Positions 29,990 to 39,920 of a stretch of 64,000 nucleotides of DNA are shown one piece after another (the first letter of the stretch is position 1; each line of letters starts with the position of its first letter). This stretch comes from Zygnema circumcarinatum (Eukaryota > Streptophyta > Zygnematophyceae > Zygnematales > Zygnemataceae), in the NCBI GenBank assembly GCA_037447605.1, contig CM074814.1, positions 2,119,309-2,183,308 of the forward strand, written 5' to 3'. The position numbers and the translations under genes were made by a program. Below the pieces are notes generated by a model, which did not search any database, had not been told where the DNA came from, and saw nothing but the letters and a program-made list of their open reading frames with translations.

Positions 29990-32440
29990 TCATTCAGTCG
30001 TGGCAGCATTGTCGACTCCTGTAATGCACGCTCGCAGTTTCTGCAAGTGCAAAATCTGGAAGTCCAAAAACTTGAGACGAGTCCGCTCGAGCGAAAGCCG
30101 GGTTTCCGTAAGCTCGATGCGTAGTGAATTTGGGGAAACTTCACCATTGTCCTGCGCATCGCCGTTCTTTCGAAGTCTCTTAGGAAAGCAAAAAGAGAAT
30201 AAGTAAAACACAGTAATTTTTCAATGCCAAATTAACGGCAAGCTCTGATTGAAGCACGAGCTACAAGATTTCTAAGATACGGTTGTTATATTACGCAAGA
30301 ATAATCTGAATTGAGTTGTGGATTTCTTCAGCAAATGCGTGCATGCGATAAAAAAATCATTGTTGAGGGACGAAAGCATGGCTGTAACTAAAAATACGGT
30401 ATGCTGGAAACATACTTTGTTAAGAACTTCATTTACTGTGATGTATCCAGGATTGTGCAAAAGACACAGCAACTCACGTCAAAAAGATCAAACTGCAGGA
30501 AAAAAATAGATTTCAATAAATTTTAAAAAACTTAATTTACCTCTGGAGAGGAAAATAATAATATTCTGAGCAGCATTGGTATACTTTGCAGCGATCTTAT
30601 GACAATGTGTATTCGCTCTTGCGTCGTTTTAAGATTACAAAAAAAGGACAACATAAGAAATTGATGACAGTATCTTCAAGATTACATTCGAGAAACAGCA
30701 GAACGTTGCATAATAAAAGAGATAAGTATTGGTATTGAAGTCGCTACCGCAAGAATGACAGCATTGTCGACTCCTGTGCTGCACGCTCCCGGTTCCCGCT
30801 TGAACTTAAGTTGGCCTTCAAAAAAATTGCTGCAAAACTCCGCGAGCGAAAGCTTCGCTTCCAAAATCTCGATGCGTCGCTGCGCCTGCAAGGATGAAGG
30901 ATGTCCAGAAGGTTTCTTGATATAATAGTTTATAATTTTTCTACTTTTTTTCACGCATAGTTTGCACTAGGGAACATTTTAACTTCGCGCTTTGGTCGTG
31001 GAGAAGCCACAGCAACGGTCAAGCATAAAGCAGTCCAGTGTAAAACAAAACCTACAGTTACCTGCGCAACCTTTGCATCCCTTTCTTCCTTCTCGAACAG
31101 CAGCTTTGCCACCAGCTTAGAAGTCTCGGCTTGCTGGTTCGTCTCAACACGGCAAACCGACAGGACAACATAAGAAATTGATGACATTATCGTGAAGATT
31201 ACACTCGAGAAACAGCAGAACAGTGCATAATATAAGGGATAAGTATTGGTATTGAAGTCTCTACCACAAGCTTCACAGCCGCCTCCACGATTTTGTCAAC
31301 GTTAGGCTCCGACAGCCCTTTCACGGTACAGAGAAGCTGCACATATAACGCAAACACATCAATTCTAAGCCAGTTCTGTATTTACTACTGGTTAGTTCGC
31401 CTCCAACACAACGAAAATAGATTCTGCTGGCGGCCAGGCTATGTATTCAATAAAGTGGACTGCACCAGTGCTCTACTGTAATGTAGAATTATTCTTGAAA
31501 TTGCAAGCGGTCAAGCATGAACGTTTCTTCACCTCCTTTGGTAGCGCAAGTACTACCATGCAAGTGTAAATGCCAGCATCTTGCAGGTTTTTTACATCTT
31601 CAGCATTTATTCCTTGGGCGATGACTGTGCAAACAAACGTTCGTCAAATATACTTGGTTGCAGCAGGTCGATTTGAAATAGAGGCAAGAAACGTCATGTT
31701 TTGCACATCAAACTTGAGGATCACACTCAACTTTCACAACCTGGAAAGTCGCACTGATTCATAACACAAAGCAGAGCTTGTGAAGGATGTTTATATATTG
31801 TATCCTTACAAAAGGCACGCATCTTCTTGAATTAACTTGAAGACTCCAGGTAATCTAATAACATCGACTAGCGCCTGAAAGACCACTACGTTTGTCAAAA
31901 GATCCATACGAATATTCTTCGTCTTCAGACTCGTGAACATTTGATGCTCGCCGGTCCTCCAGGGAGGAACTGACTACTGCTTGAGACCTGCAGACAGAAA
32001 CGTGCGAAAAAAGGCAATCAGCAAATGTTTTCACCTTCTGAAAATGAGGGAATCCTCAACAGTACCAAGGTCTAACTGAGCTTGCTTTCAAACCAAGGGC
32101 AGAAAGAAAAAAATCTGCCAGCTCAAGCAAGGGAACGAGCATACATGTCGACGTCTTTCTGGAGCTCTTCCAAGAAAATTACTAGATAAAAAGAATGCCT
32201 GCTCTGCCTCTTTGGTGCTTGCAGATAGCAGCCTCCCTCGCCCTCGCCCTCGCCCTTGAGCTAATAGACCGCCTCCCTCGCAGCAACAGCAGCAGCAGCA
32301 GCGGCGCCTTGCAGGGCAACTATATCCTTTGGCGCGGAAAAGCGCACGCTCAGCGGTTCAATTTTTTCGCGCGCCCAAGAGTTTGCAGAGGCAGGCGACG
32401 CCGAAGCAAAGAGATGTCTGGTAATAGTTATTCTTTGCAT
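29990..32440 (-). CDS. DMC1/RAD51-type HhH domain fused to coiled-coil exons, no recombinase core
   Basis: Well-supported exons (minus order): 31987-31890, 31624-31533, 31336-31265, 31142-31062, 30885-30748 and 30178-29990, all in phase, ending with TGA. Joined, the first three give FDKLIAQGINAEDVKNLQDA, then GIYTC and GLSEPNVDKIVEAA: the N-terminal helix-hairpin-helix domain of DMC1. Instead of the Walker A/B ATPase core come charged helical exons (ETSKLVAKLLFEKEERDAKV, RRIEILEAKLSLAEF) and a stop. The last two large exons each end in a related ACxTGVDNA segment, implying exon duplication. A possible 15-nt microexon lies at 30492-30478. A plausible first exon starts at ATG 32440 (MQRITITRHLFASASPASAN, presequence-like), but the connection 32270-31988 is unresolved. 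The HhH domain of RAD51-family proteins contacts DNA and partners; the role here is unknown. It could also be a decayed DMC1 relic that still has an open frame. Confidence 0.6.
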
Positions 32441-32459
32441 TTTTCTCACAAAGCTAACT

Positions 32460-32980
32460 CTCTCTCTCTCCCTCTCTCTCTCTGTCTCCCTTTCTAGCCT
32501 TTTCTTTCCTCTCCCGCCCTCTCCTTCTTCCTCTTCCGCTCTCGCTTCCCCGTTCTCTCTCTTTCGCTCCTCTCCCTCCCCCTCCTCTCTCGTCCTCACC
32601 GGCTCTCCCTCCCACTCTAACTTTGCCTTGATCACCTCTCCTCCCACTTCTTCTAATACCTCTCCTCTCTCTCCATCTCTCTCTCGCTCTCTTCCCATCT
32701 GCTCTCCCTCTCTCTCTACCTTTTTCCTTGATCTCCTCTCCTCCCTCTTTCTAATTCCTCTCCCTCTCCCTCCTCTCTCGACCTCACCTGCTCTCCTTCC
32801 CTCGCTTCCTTTTTCCTCGATCTCCTCTACTCTCTCTTTCTAATTCCTCTTCCTCTCTCTCCGCTCCCTCTTCTCTCTTTCCCACCTGCTCTCCCTCCCT
32901 CCCTCCCTTGTCCTTGATCTTCTCTCCTCCCTCTCCTAATTCCTTTCCCTTCCTCCCCTCTCCCTCCCTCACCATCCAAG
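32460..32980 (+). repeat. C/T-rich low-complexity region
   Basis: Long interrupted CTCT/CCCTC tract just upstream of the minus-strand gene at 32440. The open frames it creates are Ser/Leu/Pro or Arg/Glu-rich artefacts. Confidence 0.8.
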
Positions 32981-32984
32981 AAAA

Positions 32985-33905
32985 AAATGGGTTTAATTGG
33001 TTTCAGATTTACAAGGAGAAAGACTTTAGAAGTTTTGGAGTTCGTCAGTTTCTTGCTCGTCCGTTTTTTTGGAATGCAAGCGGGTAGTGGGTTCATCGGT
33101 ACCCGGTCGAGTTTTGAATTATTTCTCGTTCTAAGTGCAAGTGTTGCTCTTCATTGCTCTTCGCCGAAGCACCGCTTCCCGGTACTGCAAGGCCTTCTAG
33201 AACTCAACCAGTCAGTTTACTTTTTTCTTCTTCAATGCTCATGCTTTCTGCTTTTTTTACGACATGAGGGGTTAAGAAAAAGAGAAAATGGCATTGAACG
33301 CACGATGCGCATATACCGCGCATTGGAACCAATACTCTCTCTCTCGAAAAAGAGCGAGCGATAATTTACGAGGGTTGAGTACATAGCTAGAGGCCTATGG
33401 GGACAGAAAAGAAGGTTCGAACATGGAAATCCAAAATGTCTACCCGTTCTATTCCTAGATCAAGCTTTCTATTAATAATACACTTCTGTACAAGTGGGGT
33501 CTGTTCTTTGCAGTTATTCCATTCAGTCTCTTTCCCAAAGAACAAGAGGGAGTCAGACCCTTCCTCCCTGAACTACCTAAGCTATCTGCAGCTACTTTTT
33601 CGGCTGCAAGAATTGGTTGTACACAATTGAACTGCTTTGCATTCAAAGAATTTCAACACACGCAATTTCAACACCTTAACATTATTGTAGTGGTGCAAAG
33701 TAGGGCAGCCTCTCCCCAAAACTGTTGATGCTTCATGGATTCCATTGAAGATCTCATCAGGTCAATGAAATGCCTGAAGTTAGCCACCCCGAGGCGAAGT
33801 ATGTGATTCGGTAATCGATAAACGAGTTTCCAGCAGGTTCGGTGTATTGCTCGAACTCAGATCCAAGCTCGCTCAAGACATCCCTGTTCCCCCATGACCA
33901 GTTTC
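32985..33905. other. Spacer without recognised gene
   Basis: Between the HhH/coiled-coil gene and the 3' end of the secretory-protein gene. Short frames exist on both strands but none has family features or consistent splice junctions. Confidence 0.45.
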
Positions 33906-33909
33906 AAGG

Positions 33910-35479
33910 TCAGTTCAATGATCTGAAGCGGATCTCAAGAAGGAGGGAGGGATGGGGGGAAGGGAGTAAGATCAATAGCATTGAACTCAAGTTCAGAAAA
34001 CAGACTCAGATCGACTCACCCAATGAACACTCGTCCGTGAATAGCCGCAGAAATCATCAACTTCTTCGCCTGCAAAGAAAAATAACCTATTCCAGTCAGA
34101 AGTGGAATCTTGAAACCACTTCGACAAGGCATCAAGGAAATACTTCACACTCAGAGTCCATTCTAGGGGGAAAAAAATAGCATACAGCATCAGCTGCATG
34201 TCTGTCTTTCTTCACTGTTATGCAAGAGCTAAAGATCCGGATCACTACTTTCCGGGCATCAGGGATTGCAGAAATTTACCTGAAGCACTGCCACACCCTC
34301 TACCACTGGAGAGTACTCGGATGGTAACTTTATTGACGTTTTTGACAATGTGAATGTGCGTCCCAGGACTGTCCCAGAGACGCTTCGAAAAGTCAAAGTA
34401 ACATCATCCGGCCTGAATGAGAATCCCCCACTTGAGTTTGTGTTCACGATCCCTCCTGCATGGCGACAGTACCAAATGAACTTCATTCAACTGTAGCACA
34501 AAAGCCACTCTGCCTTCACAAACGATGCTAAGTATCCGTAGTGTAGAAGTGTAAACGCTCTGATCAACACAAAAATGCAGCATATTCAAAACTCTACAGT
34601 AACACATGACTAGCAAGGGAGATTTTTGGCAAATAACGATGTAAGTAGTGTACCTTTAAGTAAAGCTGTAACGCCAACAGCTGCAATAGAGATCAGAACA
34701 TTGTTCGCTTCCGAGTCGTACAAGAGAAAAGTGAGCGAGGGGTCGTCGATGCCTCCGGGAGAAGTGAATGAGTAAGCTCCGGATATCCATTTCAGCTGAG
34801 ATTCTTGAAGAGTCTGAGTTCCAAAACCAGCATAGTTTCTTCGAGTAAGTGAAACATTTCAAGGAATAACAAACGAGATGTCAATAAACGGAGATATTCG
34901 ATTCCAACAATCTCAGTGCTCAGTCTATTTCTCATCTCAAATGAAAGAAGCACAATGGCCCTGCATACAACTGGCAAAGGTAAAATACATAGTTTGCCTA
35001 GAGGGCGAAACGAAGACAACAGTTCCTTTGCGAAGATGAAGGGAAAAATGCCTGCTGTACTTTTTTTTCACCCGGAACAAAGAGAGAGTGTAAGGAACAG
35101 AGTGAGAGTACACTGCATATCTGCATATCATATCGTTATCTCTCAAACTATATACCTAAAGAGTGTCAATAAGGACAATGAAAATTTATCGTAGCACATA
35201 TCTTACATACCGCATAGCAAAAAAACATACCGTAATCCTTCCCGATCCTCTGTTCCGCAGCTGCAGGGCCACCACGTCCAGCACAGTGGAGCCGGGAACT
35301 ATGGTTGGAAGCTTTGGAAGCTCAGCGGCTATGCGCTGCTCCCGAGTGGCGCCAAACTGATAGGCCGTGCGGAACAGACTCGATTCTAAGCTGACAGAAG
35401 CGCCCTGCAGCCTGCCAGCCATGGCAAGAAGGAGCACGGCCGCCAGAGATACTACAGGAAGGAGCCTCCAATACGCCAT
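33910..35479 (-). CDS. Secretory-pathway protein of unknown function
   Basis: Exons in minus order: 35479-35231, 34813-34654, 34455-34280, 34069-34020 and a tentative last exon 33922-33910, joins in phase. The start MAYWRLLPVVSLAAVLLLAM is a classic signal peptide, cleavage likely after the GRLQGAS segment. The mature part has alternating polar/hydrophobic stretches typical of a beta-rich fold: ISGAYSFTSPGGIDDPSLTF, LLYDSEANNVLISIAAVGV, GGFSFRPDDVTLTFRSVSGT and KLPSEYSPVVEGVAVLQ. Exon 4 gives AKKLMISAAIHGRVFI. No transmembrane helix beyond the signal peptide and no family I recognise. The final exon (only a few codons) is chosen because it gives an in-phase stop after a good acceptor; the real end may differ. 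Confidence 0.6.
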
Positions 35480-36130
35480 AGCTACTCCTTGGCTCCTCCT
35501 GATAAAGAAAACACTCTCCCTCTTGATCTCTCACTATTTGCTCCTTTTCCTCGCTCCTCCTATTCCCCTATCTGTTATCTTGGTGTGCTTCCGTCTATTT
35601 CTTCGTTCTTTCGCCTCTGCCTCCTACCTCGCCTACCTCTCCTTCCTTGCCTCTCCCTCCTCTCCTCTCTCTCCTTTCTCTCTCTCTTCTCTTCTCCTTC
35701 TCCCTCCCTCCCTCGTGGTCCGCCAGTTTCCATTGCTGTGCGCGTCCCAGCTGGCAGCGCGCGGCGCTTCTAAGAGGACCACGCGGCGTGCTGTGATTGG
35801 CCACGAGGAAACATGGGACCGAAACGGACAAATTGACGACAAACCGTACGAATCGGCCTTCCAAGTAAGCCGTACATACCCTTGTTTGACTGCGCCAACG
35901 TGCACCAATCAGAAGCCGACTTTGATGCGTCCGTACTGTATCTTGTACGACCTTGCCAAAAAGTGAGCGGCAATATTTGTACGAAACCGTACATGCGGTT
36001 GGGAGTTGTTGGGCGGCAGGATGTTCGTACAGTGTGGGGTTAGTGACCGTTGTACGGCCTCAGTATCGTACGGCAGAAAACGGCATGGCGTACGATTTCT
36101 TGGCGTATCCGAGGAAGATCTCACCGAGGG
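35480..36130. other. Upstream spacer with pyrimidine leader and GTACGG-rich DNA
   Basis: 35515-35720 is C/T-rich, a probable leader of the minus-strand gene. From 35790 there is ACCACGCGGCGTG with TGATTGGCC, then many GTAC-containing words (CCGTACGAAT, GCCGTACATA, CCGTACTGTA, TTGTACGACC, ACCGTACATG). This word bias continues through the palindromes. Confidence 0.5.
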
Positions 36131-36360
36131 ACGATTCTATTTAGGGAAGGAAAATTCTATTCTCACACCTTTTTTGTCTACGCACAGACCTCTTTTCGCT
36201 GGGCAGATTTTAAAATAGACAAAAAAGGAACACACCTTTCACACCTTTTTTTTTTCACTTTTTTTTTCACATCTTTTTGGAATCGATACACGCTACTAGT
36301 CCTGAGCGGCCGAGCGCCGTGAGACCTTTTTCTGTCGGGCAGATTTACTCCTTATCATTT
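36131..36360 (+). repeat. Diverged direct copy of the outer arm of the adjacent palindrome
   Basis: 36145-36360 (AAGGAAAATTCTATTCTCAC ... GGGCAGATTTACTCC) matches 36597-36800 closely apart from small indels and substitutions, in the same orientation. It is a third copy of the repeat family and lies just before the assembly gap. Confidence 0.8.
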
Positions 36361-36377
36361 ATTTTCAGAGAAAAAAA

Positions 36378-36387
36378 NNNNNNNNNN
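36378..36387. other. Assembly gap (10 N) at the palindrome boundary
   Basis: Ten N exactly where the left arm of the large palindrome begins, so the join may be unreliable. Confidence 0.99.
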
Positions 36388-37801
36388 CATACGTTTAAAA
36401 ACAGTACTCAAACAGCGATTGGTAATTACTTTCGTGAGTATTGATTCTGTTTCTGGTTCCATATGGGATTTTTCTTAGATCGACTCCCCAGCCCATGGGA
36501 AAATGAGCCAAAAAGGTCAATCCAAAATCCAAACCGTACCAGAATCCGCATCAGAAAGTCCAGTACGAACATGTACGAAAATGGCCCGACATTTCCCTAA
36601 GGAAAATTCTATTCTCACACCTTTTTTGTCTACACACAGGCCTCTTTTCGCCGGGCAGATTTTAAAATAGCACAAAAAAAGAACACACCTTTCACACCTT
36701 CTCACCTTTTCTTTTTCACCTTTTTTTTCCCACCTTTTTGAAATCGATACACACCTTTCTCCATCGGGCAGATTTACCCCTTCTTGTTTTTTTCAAAGAA
36801 AAAAATATCGGCCTGCCCGAATCCACTCGGAGCAGAAGATCCGTCCGCCACGAGATCGTTCGCGGGTGGCCGTCCTTCACACGTGCAATAATTTTCCGCC
36901 GTCGATATTCACGCAGATCGCACCATGGCAGATCACCGTTCGATCAGAAGCCGGGCTCTGTCCCACGTGTCCCACCCAAGCCGGCTCCAAGGACCGTACA
37001 AAAGGCGTACGCCCGCAGCTTCGAGGAAAGTCAAAAAACGTAATAATTAAAGTTGAGTGCCTGTACCAATCACAGTTTGCCACGTCTAAAACGAGCACGC
37101 GGCAGATGGTGATTGGTTCAAGCTCGCAATGTAAGGAATTTAGACTTTCCTCGAAGCTGTGACCGTACGAGTTGTGTACGGTCGAGCCTGCTCGGGTGGG
37201 ACACGTGGGCGTGTGCCATTCGCTGGAACCGAGCCCGGCTGCCGATCGAACGGTGATCTGCCGTGGTGCGATCTGCTCTAGAATCGACGGTGTATAGATT
37301 CTGCACGTGTGAAGGACGGCCACCCGCGAACGATCTCGTGGCGGACGGATCTTCTGCTCCGAGTGGATTCGGGCAGGCCGATATTTTTTTCTTTGAAAAA
37401 AACAAGAAGGGGTAAATCTGCCCGATGGAGAAAGGTGTGTATCGATTTCAAAAAGGTGGGAAAAAAAAGGTGAAAAAGAAAAGGTGAGAAGGTGTGAAAG
37501 GTGTGTTCTTTTTTTGTGCTATTTTAAAATCTGCCCGGCGAAAAGAGGCCTGTGTGTAGACAAAAAAGGTGTGAGAATAGAATTTTCCTTAGGGAAATGT
37601 CGGGCCATTTTCGTACATGTTCGTACTGGACTTTCTGATGCGGATTCTGGTACGGTTTGGATTTTGGATTGACCTTTTTGGCTCATTTTCCCATGGGCTG
37701 GGGAGTCGATCTAAGAAAAATCCCATATGGAACCAGAAACAGAATCAATACTCACGAAAGTAATTACCAATCGCTGTTTGAGTACTGTTTTTAAACGTAT
37801 G
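36388..37801. mobile_element. 1.4-kb imperfect palindrome (foldback-type element)
   Basis: The sequence starting CATACGTTTAAAAACAG at 36388 is found inverted ending at 37801. The outer ~480 bp of each arm are almost identical: the same 62-codon open frame occurs at 36517-36705 minus and 37484-37672 plus, with symmetry about 37094.5. The inner arms (36870-37090 and 37100-37320) are diverged with small indels, and the centre contains CCAATCACAG...GATTGG. No transposase is encoded. A foldback transposon, a hairpin element, or two inverted element copies would all fit. Confidence 0.75.
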
Positions 37802-37860
37802 ATAATGGATGTTTTTGCTTTTCAGAGTAAAATGTACATATAAGTTTTTTTAAATCGAAT

Positions 37861-38576
37861 TTTGGCGGGGGCGACTATTTACAGTGTACTTTATTCTGAA
37901 TGTAGTGTACGATTTCGCGGGGCAGCAAAAAAAGGTTTTTTTTGGCGAAAAATGTTGTTTCACACTTCTCAGAATAGATACAGACATTTTTTCGTCGGAT
38001 GTACGGATGGTGATTCGAAATGTACGAAGCGCGCGCGTCTACAAGGTATAAGGGCGCAACACGTGGAGCGACATGATTGGTCGCGGCAGCATATGACGTG
38101 GCAAGTATGTTTGGGACCATGACGTGACGAAACGAGACGCGAAAAAAGTGGAGTCCGCGGACGGCAGTCGGAAATGGCGGGAATTAAAACTGACAAAAAA
38201 AGATAGGGCACATAACGTAGCGTGTTTCAGGAAAAATCTGTCAGTTTGAATTCCCGCCATTTCCGACTGCCGTCCGCGGACTCCACTTTTTTCGAGTCTC
38301 GTTTCGTCACGTCACGGTACCAAATATACTTGCCACGTCATATGTTGCCGCGACCAATCATGTCGCTCCACGTGTTGCGCCCTTATACCTTGTAGACGCG
38401 CGGGTTTCGTACATTTCAAATCACCCTCCGTACATCCGACGAAAAAAGGTCTGTATCTATTCTGAGAAGTGTGAAACGACATTTTTCGCCAAACAAAAAC
38501 CTTTTTTTCGCTGCCCTGCGAAATCGTACACTACATTCAGAAAACGTACACTGTAAATAGTCGCCCCCATTTTGGC
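37861..38576. mobile_element. Second imperfect palindrome, about 0.7 kb
   Basis: The left arm from GGCGGGGGCGACTATTTACA (near 37864) to GGCGGGAATT (about 38185) is matched inverted from AATTCCCGCCATTTCCGACT (38250) to TAAATAGTCGCCCCC (about 38572). Similarity is about 90-95% by eye with a spacer of about 50 bp. Both arms carry CACGTGGAGCGACATGATTGG-like words. It lies 60 bp after the first palindrome. Confidence 0.75.
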
Positions 38577-39920
38577 CGCCCTATTTGGGACGCTGGCTGT
38601 CATCATTGGGGCCAGAGATGGAGGAGGTCCAAGTCCGTTTTTTGTCGAGCATATAGACGACAAACAGGTACGGTAATGTACGGTGAAAGTACGGTATGGT
38701 TACGCCGCCCTCGGCGCGGCCTGGCGGGCGGGGGACTTAACGACACGAGGCGCTCTATGGGGAAATAAACTGGTTACTAAATTGATGAAGCACGTCTCAA
38801 CGACTTTTCAAACTAGAACACAGCGAGATGCGCTTGAACACGTCCCAGTTTGCCTCACATCTCGATGCCTCCATTCACGTCTACAGGCACAGTCGCAGTT
38901 ACAGTTAAAGCTACAGTTGAGGTCACAGTTCTACGCTCGGCTGGACGGACCATGAATGAACCTTCGAATGGTTGCGGACCATCGATCGATTCGCGACCCA
39001 GCCAACCATTGCTAATTGTCGCAACCATTGGATTCAATGGCACCATTGCCAATGTTTCGAACCATCGACTCTCAGCCCGAGCAACCATTGGCCATGGTTT
39101 CAACCATTGGATTCATCATTGGTTGCGTCCAATGGTTGTGAGCCATTGCAATGGTTAAAACCACTGAATCGCGACCCGAGCAACCATTGGCAATGGTTCC
39201 AACCATTGACGCCGGATCAAAACAACCATTGCCGCAGCCAATGGATGGCAATGGTTGCTAACCATTCGAACGGCTATAAACCATTGCCCATCCTACCGTT
39301 GCCATCCAATAGTTATCCAATGCTTGCCGATTTAATGGTCCGACCTGTGCTATACTTCATAACATTCTTCAGTACTTCAAGCCATCTAAAAGGCGACATA
39401 TGAGGTATTCAAGGGTGCTGGCATACACAAGCAAGCTTCTTATTGCAGGAAATTTTCCCTTGATTGGTTCTACAGCCACGAGAGCTACACCCATGATTGC
39501 TCAAATCTACGCTCCGTACACATATATCTCTGAGGAGGTTGCGCACCCATTTAGTGCTGAAGCGCTTCCTCATTAGCACAGCGCTTCATAAAGATAAGGC
39601 GTTACTACCTACATTGAAACGAAATCTATCGCACAAAAACAGGAAAAACCAATCAACACTCCTAAGAACATATTTTTTACAGCTCCCTACTGTATGCGAC
39701 ACTCTGATATGTACATCCCTGGCTATATCTCATATTTACATAGTGCTGACATTAGGACACATATCTACATTATCATCCAAATATGTAAAAATCACCATTC
39801 CGCCTATTCGAAGTGCTTGCTCTCAGGCCCTGCCTCACCAAAATACCCCTAAGTAAAGCAAGAAATTACTTCAAAGCATGTCATTCATTTAACGAGCGAA
39901 CGGAATGAACGAGCGAGCCC
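38577..39920. other. Spacer downstream of HGD with CCATTG repeats
   Basis: Contains the CAATGG-word cluster (38985-39325), GTACGG words at 38668-38697, and AT-rich DNA at 39400-39880 probably including the HGD 3' end. No gene recognised. Confidence 0.5.
38985..39325. repeat. Irregular CCATTG / CAATGGTT word cluster
   Basis: More than 15 occurrences of AACCATTG, CCATTGG, CAATGGTT or close variants on both strands in about 340 bp, spaced irregularly by 10-30 bp. Many pairs form short palindromes (CCATTGGCAATGG). Looks like a degenerated minisatellite. Confidence 0.75.

Noticed and set aside
32261-32698. 145-residue minus-strand Arg/Glu-rich frame
   Set aside because: Its first part is a translated GA tract. 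Only the last part, from the ATG at 32440, is kept as a possible first exon of the HhH gene.
36517-37672. Identical 62-residue frames on opposite strands
   Set aside because: They mark the two arms of the palindrome; the peptide has no known features and the start context is not compelling.
39497-39856. 119-residue plus-strand frame downstream of HGD
   Set aside because: AT-rich, no domain, no splice or start context; likely spacer DNA.
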